Assembly (NCBI GenBank): GCA_947471745.1
Contig: CANJKZ010000410.1
Coordinates: 536,001-600,000 of the forward strand
Direction of reading: 5' to 3'
Source of the DNA: Closterium sp. Naga37s-1
Lineage: Eukaryota; Streptophyta; Zygnematophyceae; Desmidiales; Closteriaceae
DNA: 64,000 nt
Translations under genes and position numbers: made by a program
In this document: piece by piece, positions 43,890 through 54,759 of the stretch
Numbering within the stretch: position 1 is the stretch's first letter
Layout of the letters: every line of letters begins with the position of its first letter
Notes under the pieces: model-generated
Seen by the model: the letters and a program-made list of their open reading frames with translations, nothing else
Databases searched by the model: none
Told to the model about the DNA's origin: nothing

Positions 43890-44036
43890 ATGGCAGGGAG
43901 ATAAGGACACAGAGAGAGTAAGGGATGAGAGGAGCAACGGGGTTGAACACACCTCGGCCTCCCCCTCCCTCCTTCTCTGCGCGTTTCCTGCCAATGGCAG
44001 GGAGGTAAGGACACAGAGAATTATTGTTGAATTCAC
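43884..44036 (-). repeat. Diverged single copies of the 140-bp intronic repeat
   Basis: On the minus strand, CTTACCTCCCTGCCATTGGCAGG, a purine-rich AGAAGGAGGGAGGGGGAGGC stretch and TTATCTCCCTGCCATTGACAG reproduce the plan of the 140-bp minisatellite unit at 45757-49072, with many changes. The last CAG directly meets the D gag sequence, with TGACAG shared by both sides. Confidence 0.6.
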
Positions 44037-44065
44037 TTGATGGTATGTTGCAAACAACATGTTAA

Positions 44066-47000
44066 TCACGCGATGTGACAAACCGGAGAGCATTTTGGAC
44101 AGCGAGTTAGCACACCATGCAACGTACCGTCCATGTAATGGTCGACAAGTTCCTTATTTTCATAAAAGGCATCAGGGCCTTTTACTCCCTTCGGAAACGC
44201 TGCCACCTTGTGTTGCTTCTTCACGCTCCCCAGGGCTGTCAAAACAACAGCTCTGAGCCTCTTCGCGACGTTGCTGCGGTTGCTGTTGCACATGTCTCTA
44301 AAAGTCCCCACGATGTGGTCATCGGTTAGGTTCCATAGAAGCTTCAGATGTGTCATAGCATCAGGGGACAGTAATCTCGCGAATACTCTAAGCGCCTCAT
44401 CTGTGTTGGGATAAAACTGAATGTCCACTGCATCGTCGGTCCAGAAGAGGCAAGTCACCGCTTGATTGCACGCCCCCTGCCATTATCCGAAAGGATTGTG
44501 TTACGGGAAAAGAACGCATAAAGGCAGGTAAGTGGTTCCTAGCATACGATGGCTGTGAATTGTACACCGACACACGAGCAATACAACAGGAACGAAGATT
44601 TTGTACTTACTCGCCAATCCTTTTGCTCGGCCGACACCGCTTCCATCGCTATGGCCACCATAGATTTCGTGCGTGGTGGCTGGGCATATTGAACCCCTGC
44701 ACCACCTCCGTTGTTTCCGCCACCATCTGCTGCAGTCCCCAAGCTTTCAGATGCTCCACACTGGCTGCAAGTGTGGGCTTGTAAAGCTTGTAGAAGCTCC
44801 GTTCGCAGTGCAGCCAAATCCCCCTTCGTTGCATACTTACTCATTGCAGCCTGCTCTGCCACCGATGTGACTGCACGAGGGTGAGGGTTAAGGGGGATGC
44901 CGAGTCCTGGCCTCGGTGCAGCCACTGGCCTCGGTGCATCCAATGGCCTCTGACTACCGGCAGAGGCCGACTGATTCAGCGGATGCGAGACGGACGGTCC
45001 ATTGGCTACTGGAGCACGTCCCATACTCGCGGGGGACGCTGGTGCTGATGCTGCTGCGCGTGCACCGGCGCTGACACGCCCCCCTATTCCATTGGGGATG
45101 GCGCCCGACTCATGGTTGGAATGGCCTGAATAAGCTGCCGCATGACCTGGGGAGGGGGGGGGGATGATGCATGCCCCCACGAGAACCATAGCCGTGTCCA
45201 GAGGAGACACCTGGCCTCGCGACATTTCCACTTCCAGGGGGGTTTCTTGAGGAGCCGCCCGGTACATGACCTATTGAGGCAGGGGAACCGGGGTGGGCAG
45301 TGTGTGCATCAGCTATAGGCACGTGGACCCTGCCACCAGCCATCATACTAGGGGGATGCTGCCTTCCAAAAGATGCAGATCTTTGTGAAGTTGCTGCGCA
45401 GGACCTAGCACCACTGGCATTCGGGATGGCTGCTCGCTGTGAAGCAGCCGGGAAACCGTTGATATGGGCTGGGCTCGAGATTGCGGGACGTGATGCGCTG
45501 GCAGCACCCGGGTTCACATGGTTCTGGCCCTGGCCGTAAGCACCAGATACAGCGTTTTGCCAGCCCGAGTTGCACGGAGCGGCTGTAGGTACGTGCCCCA
45601 GTCCCCCAGATCTGCCCACGGTCGGTCGAGCACTGGCTACAGCTGGCGCATGTTGTGGCTGCAGAATCTGAAAGGTAGGTCGCGAGTGTACCTGTGGAGC
45701 AATTTCGAAGCGACAAATCTCCATGGGTGGCCCAATCCCAGTGTTCGCGATAGGACCTGCAGGGAGGCAAGGGCGGAGAGATGGCAGAGGGAGGGCTGGG
45801 TGAGAACAGCGGGGCTGAAAATAGCCCAATAGGAGCAGAGAGGCCCATGCACACCCCCGCCTCTCCCTCCCTCCTCCTCCGTGCATCTCCTGTCAATGGC
45901 AGGGAGGCAAGGGCGGAGAGATGGCAGAGGTAGGGCTGGGTGAGAACAGCGGGGCTGAAAATAGCCCAATAGGAGCAGAGAGGCCCATGCACACCCCCGC
46001 CTCTCCCTCCCTCCTCCTCCGTGCATCTCCTGTCAATGGCAGGGAGGCAAGGGCGGAGAGATGGCAGAGGGAGGGCTGGGTGAGAACAGCGGGGCTGAAA
46101 ATATCCCAATAGGAGCAGAGAGGCCCATGCACACCCCCGCCTCTCCCTCCCTCCTCCTCCGTGCATCTCCTGTCAATGGCAGGGAGGCAAGGGCGGAGAG
46201 ATGGCAGAGGGAGGGCTGGGTGAGAACAGCGGGGCTGAAAATAGCCCAATAGGAGCAGAGAGGCCCATGCACACCCCCGCCTCTCCCTCCCTCCTCCTCC
46301 GTGCATCTCCTGTCAATGGCAGGGAGGCAAGGGCGGAGAGATGGCAGAGGGAGGGCTGGGTGAGAACTGCGGGGCTGAAAATAGCCCAATAGGAGCAGAG
46401 AGGCCCATGCACACCCCCGCCTCTCCCTCCCTCCTCCTCCGTGCATCTCCTGTCAATGGCAGGGAGGCAAGGGCGGAGAGATGGCAGAGGGAGGGCTGGG
46501 TGAGAACAGCGGGGCTGAAAATAGCCCAATAGGAGCAGAGAGGCCCATGCACACCCCCGCCTCTCCCTCCCTCCTCCTCCGTGCATCTCCTGTCAATGGC
46601 AGGGAGGCAAGGGCGGAGAGATGGCAGAGGGAGGGCTGGGTGAGAACTGCGGGGCTGAAAATAGCCCAATAGGAGCAGAGAGGCCCATGCACACCCCCGC
46701 CTCTCCCACCCTCCTCCTCCGTGCATCTCCTGTCAATGGCAGGGAGGCAAGGGCGGAGAGATGGCAGAGGGAGGGCTGGGTGAGAACAGCGGGGCTGAAA
46801 ATAGCCCAATAGGAGCAGAGAGGCCCATGCACACCCCCGCCTCTCCCTCCATCCTCCTCCGTGCATCTCCTGTCAATGGCAGGGAGGCAAGGGCGGAGAG
46901 ATGGCAGAGGGAGGGCTGGGTGAGAACAGCGGGGCTGAAAATAGCCCAATAGGAGCAGAGAGGCCCATGCACACCCCCGCCTCTCCCTCCCTCCTCCCCG

Positions 47001-49778
47001 TGCATCTCCTGTCAATGGCAGGGAGGCAAGGGCGGAGAGATGGCAGAGGGAGGGCTGGGTGAGAACAGCGGGGCTGAAAATAGCCCAATAGGAGCAGAGA
47101 GGCCCATGCACACCCCCGCCTCTCCCTCCCTCCTCCTCCGTGCATCTCCTGTCAATGGCAGGGAGGCAAGGGCGGAGAGATGGCAGAGGGAGGGCTGGGT
47201 GAGAACAGCGGGGCTGAAAATAGCCCAATAGGAGCAGAGAGGCCCATGCACACCCCCGCCTCTCCCTCCCTCCTCCCCGTGCATCTCCTGTCAATGGCAG
47301 GGAGGCAAGGGCGGAGAGATGGCAGAGGTAGGGCTGGGTGAGAACAGCGGGGCTGAAAATATCCCAATAGGAGCAGAGAGGCCCATGCACACCCCCGCCT
47401 CTCCCTCCCTCCTCCCCGTGCATCTCCTGTCAATGGCAGGGAGGCAAGGGCGGAGAGATGGCAGAGGTAGGGCTGGGTGAGAACAGCGGGGCTGAAAATA
47501 GCCCAATAGGAGCAGAGAGGCCCATGCACACCCCCGCCTCTCCCTCCCTCCTCCTCCGTGCATCTCCTGTCAATGGCAGGGAGGCAAGGGCGGAGAGATG
47601 GCAGAGGGAGGGCTTGGTGAGAACAGCGGGGCTGAAAATAGCCCAATAGGAGCAGAGAGGCCCATGCACACCCCCGCCTCTCCCTCCCTCCTCCTCCGTG
47701 CATCTCCTGTCAATGGCAGGGAGGCAAGGGCGGAGAGATGGCAGAGGTAGGGCTGGGTGAGAACTGCGGGGCTGAAAATAGCCCAATAGGAGCAGAGAGG
47801 CCCATGCACACCCCCGCCTCTCCCTCCCTCCTCCCCGTGCATCTCCTGTCAATGGCAGGGAGGCAAGGGCGGAGAGATGGCAGAGGTAGGGCTGGGTGAG
47901 AACAGCGGGGCTGAAAATAGCCCAATAGGAGCAGAGAGGCCCATGCACACCCCCGCCTCTCCCTCCCTCCTCCCCGTGCATCTCCTGTCAATGGCAGGGA
48001 GGCAAGGGCGGAGAGATGGCAGAGGTAGGGCTGGGTGAGAACAGCGGGGCTGAAAATATCCCAATAGGAGCAGAGAGGCCCATGCACACCCCCGCCTCTC
48101 CCTCCCTCCTCCCCGTGCATCTCCTGTCAATGGCAGGGAGGCAAGGGCGGAGAGATGGCAGAGGTAGGGCTGGGTGAGAACAGCGGGGCTGAAAATAGCC
48201 CAATAGGAGCAGAGAGGCCCATGCACACCCCCGCCTCTCCCTCCCTCCTCCTCCGTGCATCTCCTGTCAATGGCAGGGAGGCAAGGGCGGAGAGATGGCA
48301 GAGGGAGGGCTGGGTGAGAACAGCGGGGCTGAAAATAGCCCAATAGGAGCAGAGAGGCCCATGCACACCCCCGCCTCTCCCTCCCTCCTCCCCGTGCATC
48401 TCCTGTCAATGGCAGGGAGGCAAGGGCGGAGAGATGGCAGAGGTAGGGCTGGGTGAGAACTGCGGGGCTGAAAATAGCCCAATAGGAGCAGAGAGGCCCA
48501 TGCACACCCCCGCCTCTCCCTCCCTCCTCCTCCGTGCATCTCCTGTCAATGGCAGGGAGGCAAGGGCGGAGAGATGGCAGAGGTAGGGCTGGGTGAGAAC
48601 TGCGGGGCTGAAAATATCCCAATAGGAGCAGAGAGGCCCATGCACACCCCCGCCTCTCCCTCCCTCCTCCTCCGTGCATCTCCTGTCAATGGCAGGGAGG
48701 CAAGGGCGGAGAGATGGCAGAGGGAGGGCTGGGTGAGAACAGCGGGGCTGAAAATAGCCCAATAGGAGCAGAGAGGCCCATGCACACCCCCGCCTCTCCC
48801 TCCCTCCTCCTCCGTGCATCTCCTGTCAATGGCAGGGAGGCAAGGGCGGAGAGATGGCAGAGGGAGGGCTGGGTGAGAACAGCGGGGCTGAAAATAGCCC
48901 AATAGGAGCAGAGAGGCCCATGCACACCCCCGCCTCTCCCTCCCTCCTCCCCGTGGATCTCCTGTCAATGGCAGGGAGGCAAGGGCGGAGAGATGGCAGA
49001 GGGAGGGCTGGGTGAGAACAGCGGGGCTGAAAATAGCCCAATAGGAGCAGAGAGGCCCATGCACACCCCCGCAACTGACGTCACTCCTACCTGTGGCACC
49101 CCTTCCTCTTCCTCGTCCCATTCCTTCGCCCCTTCCTCTACCTCCAGCCCCGCGGCCAAGTTGACCCGCTCCACGATTTCCGCCGCGCCCTCCACGCCCG
49201 ACGCCACGCCCTCCGCCCCGCCCTCCACTCCCTTCTCCCTCTTGTTCAACCTGTCCTCTGCCTCGCCCTCCTCTCCCTCCGCCCCGCCCTGCTCGGCCGC
49301 CGCCTCGCCCTCCACGCCCTTCCCCCTCTCCATCATCCTGTCCTCTGCCTCCCCCTCCTCTCCCTCCGCCCCGCCCTGCTCGCCCACCTCGCCCTTCTCC
49401 CCTCCCTCTGCCCCGTGCTTTGCCGCGCCCGTCTCCAGGCGCCAATTGCTCATTAACCGTTTCATCGCGCCCACGTTTCCTTGCAGCCTTCTTGACATTG
49501 CACGGCACGTTATTCCGTTCGCCCTCATCCATGTTTAGGGTAGCCATGCACTTGGCCTTGCCCCGCATGATCGCGGCGGCCTCCTCCGCAGATTCATCCA
49601 TCGTGGAGCCACGGCTTGCTTCCGCAACCGGCCTGACAGGGTACAGAATACGTTCATCATCATCGTCCTCAGCGTCGTCCTCCCCGCCTTCATGTGCTTC
49701 CTGTCGCACCGCTGCGTTCAGCGCACCATCGCCTCCGGCCGGATCTCTCGCGTGACCGTCTGCCCCGCCTTCGGCCAT
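44066..49778 (-). CDS. Gene K: unrecognised multi-exon gene with a minisatellite intron
   Basis: Exon A 49778-49091 starts ATGGCCGAAGG and encodes an acidic N-terminus, a basic patch (VKKAARKRGRDE) and a long Arg-Gly-rich tract. Exon B 45756-44611 encodes a Pro-Ala-Ser-Gly-rich region, then AAMSKYATKGDLAALRTELL and CSQCG. Exon C 44476-44066 encodes TCLFWTDDAVDIQFYPNTDE and a Leu-rich tail to TGA. Introns: 45757-49090 (GTAGGA...CAG, phase 1 on both sides) and 44477-44610 (GTAAGT...CAG). Exon B carries a 10-base C run (minus strand, 45154-45163) with one base too many for a continuous frame; removing it mentally makes all phases agree, giving about 747 codons. RGG tracts suggest RNA binding, but the family is unknown to me. 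It may extend upstream of 49778. Confidence 0.5.
45757..49072 (-). repeat. 140-bp minisatellite, 24 units, filling an intron of gene K
   Basis: Units begin at 45761, 45901, 46041 and so on to 48973, spaced 139 or 140 bases; the 1-base difference is CTCCTCC against CTCCCC. Scattered point variants (AGCCC/ATCCC, GAGGGAG/GAGGTAG, AACAGC/AACTGC) distinguish units. On the minus strand each unit contains a pyrimidine run, CTTGCCTCCCTG, CCATTGACAG, then a purine-rich block. The array ends exactly at the intron acceptor (CTTGCCTCCCTGCAG, exon at 45756) and begins 18 bases after the donor, so it is practically the whole intron. Confidence 0.93.
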
Positions 49779-49784
49779 GACACT

Positions 49785-50647
49785 CCCCCCCCCTCTGCCT
49801 CGTATCCTCCCTCACCATGCGCCGCAAACTCCCCCCCTTCCTGTTCCTCATAGACTTGCCCTGCCCTTGCGACATATCCTCCCCCTTCCCCTGTCCCATG
49901 TTCCCCCCCTACCTCTCCCTCGTATCCTCCCCCTGCGACGTATCCTCCCCCTTCCCCTGCCGGGTATCCTCCCCCTTCCCCTGCCGCGTATCCTCCCCCT
50001 TCCCCTGCCGCGTATCCTCCCCCTTCCTCTCCCTCGTATCCTCCCCCTTGCACTGTCGCATGTACTCCCCCTTCCCCTGGCGCGTATGCACCTTGTTCCC
50101 CTGTCCCGTCTTCTCCCCATTCCTCTCCCTCGTCTTCCCCCCCTTCCTCTCCCTCGTCTTCTCCCCCTTCCTCTCCCCCGTCCTCTCCCCCTTCCTCTCC
50201 CTCGTCTTCTCCCCCTTCCTCTCCCCCGTCCTCTCCCCCTTCCTCGCCCTCGTCTCCACCCCCTTCCCCTGTCTCGTATCCTCCGCCTGCCCCTGTCGCG
50301 TATCCTCCCCCTTCCCCTTGCTCGTAACCTTCCACTGCCCTTGTCCCATATCCTCATGTCGCGTATCCTCCCCCTTCCCCTGTAGCGTATCCACCCCCTT
50401 CCCCTTGCTCGTATCCTTCCCCTTGCACTGTCGCGTACCCTCCCCTTTCCCCTGTCGCGTATCCTCCCCCTTCCCCTTGCTGGTATCCTCCCCATCCCCC
50501 TGTCGCGTATCCTCCGCCTTGCACTGTCGCGTATCCTCCTCCTTCCCCTTGCTCGTATCCTCCCCCTTCCCGTGTCGGTTCTCCAGTGTAGCCTTGTTCT
50601 TCCCCGTCCTCACCTCCCTCCCCGTGCTCCACCGCAAACCCGTGCAT
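49785..50647 (-). repeat. 24-bp tandem repeats, possibly coding upstream of gene K
   Basis: On the plus strand, GTATCCTCCCCCTTCCCCTG-type units of 24 bases. In one minus frame they encode octapeptides such as GGGYATGE, beginning MHGFAVEHGE at 50647 and interrupted by one TGA at 50354-50356; an acidic GGEDEGEE variant fills 50110-50260. A 9-base C run (49785-49793, plus strand) lies just before the gene K ATG. With one indel there the octapeptide frame would flow into gene K. Whether this is exon, promoter or 5' leader cannot be decided from sequence alone. Confidence 0.5.
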
Positions 50648-50649
50648 TG

Positions 50650-50879
50650 TCCCCGTGTGAGACTCCTTTTGACGATTATACAGGGATTCTCGTTTAACGA
50701 TCCGGGTTTTGCATAGTATTTCGCTTATTGGTCAAGCATGACTTAACGGTTTACTGCGCACGCTTGTTGAAACCGAAATATGTTTGCCAAAACATTCAAC
50801 GGATCAGACCACTACGAAGCAGGCTGGTTTGCAAATGCGTAGGTGAGGACCTCGCTCACCAAGCGTGAGAGAAGCTGGT
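50650..50879. other. No recognisable feature
   Basis: AT-balanced spacer without coding pattern or repeats. Confidence 0.4.
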
Positions 50880-51200
50880 GTTAGAAGTGTAGGCGTCGGA
50901 GCGGGGACGAGCAGGCAGCGTAGTGGACTCTAGCAGGCGAGGGAGTGGGGATGAGCAGTTGAGGGAGCCGGTATGAGCAGGCGAGGTAACGGGGAGAGAG
51001 GAGGTGAGGGAGCGGAGATGAGCAGGCGAGTGGCGGGATAGAGGAGTTGAGGGAGCGGAGATGAGCAGGCGAGGTGGCGGGGACGAGGAGGCCTGGGAGC
51101 GGGGATGAGCAGGCGAGGTGGCGGGGACGAGGAGGCGTGGGAGCGGGGATGAGCAGGCGAGAGTGCGGGGACGAGCGGGCGGGTGGGGTAGAGGGGAAGG
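50880..51200 (+). repeat. Purine-rich tandem repeat, 44-bp unit
   Basis: Irregular repeats of GGGAGCGGGGATGAGCAGGC with GAGGTGGCGGGGACGAGGAGGC. The clearest two copies start at 51095 and 51139, 44 bases apart; earlier copies are shorter or degraded. Confidence 0.75.
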
Positions 51201-52042
51201 GGTGTGGGACTTGGCAGGAATATTGTATAGTACTTCGTGCAGGAGGCCACGAAAAATGGGTGTCTTGGGATGGGTTTAGTCGGGGTTAATAATGGTGCGA
51301 TGAGGTGGTGTTTGGTGAAGTGAGGTGAGGTGCAAAAGGTTGTGCTGCACGTTACATGCACCGTCGCCAAGTCGAAAGGGGACCGACGATGTAGGAAGGC
51401 GATCAGGACAGGTTCGGGCTGCACACACAAAATAATTTCTGTACCACCCCCCGCTTACTCTCATTAGGCTCTGGACTCATAAGCATATAACTTAATAGAC
51501 AACTACTTGTGCGCGGAGTGCGGGAGTGTCTCACGTCCGATGGGAATCGTTGAGAATAGTAACAACATGCACTGAGTTGTGAGATATCGCATTTTAAAGG
51601 TTTGCAAACGAAACATACCCTATGGTCCAAATTACCACAAACCAAGCAACAAGAACAGCCACACCGCTGTACTGCCACACCCTCACAGGAAACGAAGCAG
51701 TTGATGTGAGTCAGCATACGGAATTACTGTTCGTGCTCAAAAAACATATCTCCTGCCATGCAGAACGTGGCGGGAGGGTTTGCTGGGGTAGCACGTTTGT
51801 CGCATATCTGCGAGCTCAAGTTTTCTCAACAAAATGCCCTTCTAGCACGCAGTAAATCTCATAGGCATGCTTGAGTACAGTATGACATCCGTATAATGCC
51901 CTAAATATGAACTACAGTGAATTCGTAAGCACATCGTGCCCTTGAATTACAGTAAGAAAAACCTGTGCACTGGGTTTGGATGTTGTAGTGTAGCTCGCCC
52001 CCACTTACAACGTTATTCACATGTGATACTGCCAACAACTGA
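51201..52042. other. No recognisable feature
   Basis: About 840 bases without an assignable gene. A minus-strand CLVCGNLDHRVC stretch at 51600-51640 faintly recalls a zinc knuckle but has the wrong spacing and no gag context. Confidence 0.4.
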
Positions 52043-53161
52043 ATGACCTTCGTCGACGCCGCTACTCGTTACGTCTGGCACCTTAATCTTCCAAGTCTCG
52101 ACATGGCCTTCGAAGCCTTCGTCGCCTGCAGGGCTGACTTTTCAAATTTAGGTACCCTGATTTCAACCTAAAAAAAAAAAAAAAAAATTACCCTGAAGGC
52201 ACATTTTCCAGAAAAACAGCACCCTGATTGCTCAGGGTTGAGAAGTAGTGAACTCTGAATGTTCAGGGTCGAGAATTGAAAATCAGGGTCGTAGTAACGG
52301 GATTAAGCAAGCCCCGAGATTATGGCAGCAGCACCTTCACGCCCGCCTCATTCGCATCGGATTTCTCCAGCTACCACCGTGACACAGTACCTAGGACTGA
52401 ACATCGAAGACGGCGACAATGCCATCTACCTCAGCGCTGCAAAATACTCGGACACTATTGCTAAACGCTTCGAACTCACCCCAACCACCATCTCTACACC
52501 ATACCGCTACACCGACGGAAATCGGAAGACCTCCGCCCTACTCAAACCTGCTGGCGTCCGCGACTACCAAAGGAAGCTAGGCTGCCTGCTCTTCGCAGCC
52601 GTCACCTGCCGACCGGATCTATCCTACTCAGCTAGCCAACTCGCTACCTACCTCAAGAAGCCTGAAGCAGATCACATGCTCGAACTCGACCGAGTGCTTC
52701 ACTACCTCGTCAGTACTCCGACAATCGGACTCACCTACCACAAAACCAACACTGCGGCTCCTAAACTAATCGGCTACGTCGACGCCGATCACGCTGGAGA
52801 TTCAGACAACGAAGGTCTCGAACCGGCTACGTCTACAGACTCGAACATATCGGGCCTAACTCTTGGCAGTCGAACAAGCAAGAGCTAATTGCTCTCTCGT
52901 TAGCAGAAGCAGAATATATCGCACTCTGCTCAGCAACCAAGGAAGGGCTATATTTTCGCGAACTACTGGAGGAAGCAAAATTGGCCCAGTTACCCAAGAC
53001 GAGATCGAAAAGGGAAGACTCGAACTATCCTACTGTCCCACATCCGAGATGGCAGCAAACTACTTGACCAAGAAACTCGGAAAACAGAAGTTCGAGTACT
53101 GCATGCTGCTGACTGGACAAGGACACGTCATCAGCAACGATCCTCCAGAAGCGAAGGGGAG
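52043..53161 (+). pseudogene. Copia B-family fragment: integrase piece, then RT-RNase H
   Basis: 52043-52130 encodes MTFVDAATRYVWHLNLPS, nearly the same as integrase of the inverted B copy at 514-3619. About 180 bases of unrelated sequence with an A18 run follow. From about 52322 the end of RT (TVTQYLGLNIEDGDNAIYL) and RNase H (LLFAAVTCRPDLSY, GYVDADHAGD, then ALSLAEAEYIALC and AANYLTKKLG in other frames) are recognisable, with several frameshifts. GCGAAGGGGAG just before 53162 is a polypurine tract. Confidence 0.8.
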
Positions 53162-53290
53162 TGTTGGAAACAAGTAATTTATAGCGCCTCTGTCGTATCG
53201 AAGCTGCGACACAAAACGGAACTGACTACAGCGAAGAAGCACCCGAGTCAACTGTCGGAGGTTACGCGAAGGTCAAAGGTCATGGATATG
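53162..53290 (+). repeat. Start of a 3' LTR of copia B family
   Basis: TGTTGGAAACAAG follows the polypurine tract directly, as expected for a copia 3' LTR. The outer end is not defined because no second copy is in the window. Confidence 0.5.
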
Positions 53291-53294
53291 TGCA

Positions 53295-54050
53295 AGTGAT
53301 AGGGTAGTCTCTATACACCAATTTGAGACCCCCCTATCACTCTCAGCTCAGTCCATGAAGGCTAGATAGGTTCAGCACGCCATGATTTGTAGGGGAAGCG
53401 AGAATCTGATGCAGTGCCGGGTATTGTATTTTAGTATGCGCCACAAACCAGACCTTGTCAGAATGAGCTGAGAGTGATAGGGTAGTCTCTTTACACTAGT
53501 TTAAGACCCCCCTATCACTCTCATATCATTCCATGAAGGCTAGATAGGTTTATCATGCCATGATATGTAAGGGAAGCGAGAATCTGATGCAGCTACGCCG
53601 GGTATTGGATTTTAGTCTGGACCACAAACGAAACCTTGTCAGAAGGCTCTGCAAGTGATAGGGTAGTCTATTGACACTAATTTGATAACCCCCTTTCACT
53701 CTCAACTCAGTCCATGAAGGCTAGATAGGTTTATCATGCCATGATATGTAAGGGAAGCCAGAATCGGCTCCAGCTTTGCCGGGTATTGGATTTTAGTCTG
53801 CGCCACAAACCAAACCTTGTCAGAATGAGCTGAGAGTGATAGGGTAGTCTCTCGACACTAAGTTGAGAACCCCCTATCACTCTCAGCTCTGTCCATAAAG
53901 GCTAGATATGTTTATCATGCCATGATATGTAAGGGAAGCGAGAATCTGATGCGGCTTTGCCGGGTATTGGATTTCAGTGCGCGCCACAAACCAAACCTTG
54001 TCAGAAAGCATGGGCAAGTGATAGGGGAGCCGGTTGACACCTGTTTCATA
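53295..54050. repeat. 180-bp hairpin satellite, four units
   Basis: Units start at 53295, 53473, 53654 and 53835 with a partial fifth at 54016 (spacing 178-182), and differ by point changes. Shared landmarks are AGTGATAGGGTAGTCT, CCATGAAGGCTAGATAGGT and GCCGGGTATTG. Around the unit joints lies an inverted repeat; the best is AGCTGAGAGTGATAGGG (53828-53844) against its complement (53872-53888), with a 27-base loop. Confidence 0.88.
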
Positions 54051-54759
54051 TAGGTTATGCTCTGATTCCTAGGGTCCACGGTTTTTTTTTTTTGGTAAAT
54101 TAAAGTGTAAAGTTTTTGCCATGTCTGCAATTTTTAACAAATACGCCACAATCGCGAACCGCCAGTTGCCCGTGTAGGCAGTGCACGCATTCTCCCCCGT
54201 CATTTCAAAGTTCGTTTTCAGAATTCAAAATAGCCGCACGACACCACACACCGAGTCGCTTGCTATGCCACGCTTCCTCCGTGCGGTGATCCTACCCGCC
54301 CAGCTTCGCCTTACAATCACAGCGAAGTGCGGCTTACGATGCCCTGACGTGCTAGTCACGCACAAGTCTCTTGCTTTAGGGTGAGGCTTGAGCCTTGCCT
54401 TCTCATTTGGCGACTTAGCTTCTTCGCTCTAACTATTGCTCGGTTTTCTCTAGACTACGGAGCCATTCTCACCGTGACCTCTTCGGGGATAGACAAGCGC
54501 AAGGATTGCCAATCCATAGCCTATTATCCTAGCTCTCAGGGTGGCTTGGAACATCGTCTCCCTCCCGCTGTCCTTCCATGAGCCCATCCGTCCCAGCAGC
54601 CGCACGCGGCTCATAGTGTGCCTGGCAGTCCCACCACGTTAAACCGCCTCGTGCAGCACGCGTTGCGAGTGTAGGTAGCAGCCTGGCGTAGCCGCTACTA
54701 AAGAGCCCTTGTACAATGCGGCCACTCTCGGGTCTCTTCATATTACAGCTGGTCATAAC
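54051..54759. other. Region upstream of the transposase gene
   Basis: No supported gene. It contains a T11 run near 54081 and the likely promoter or 5' transposon end of the Plavaka-like gene. I could not identify a terminal inverted repeat. Confidence 0.4.

Noticed and set aside
45893..48819. Many repeated open frames of 63-276 codons in the 140-bp array
   Set aside because: They are the same 140-bp unit read repeatedly, shift frame at each 139-bp unit, and lie within an intron of gene K.
51403..51717. Possible zinc-knuckle protein on the minus strand (CLVCGNLDHRVC)
   Set aside because: Spacing is C-X2-C-X4-H-X2-C rather than C-X2-C-X4-H-X4-C, with no gag or other homology around it.
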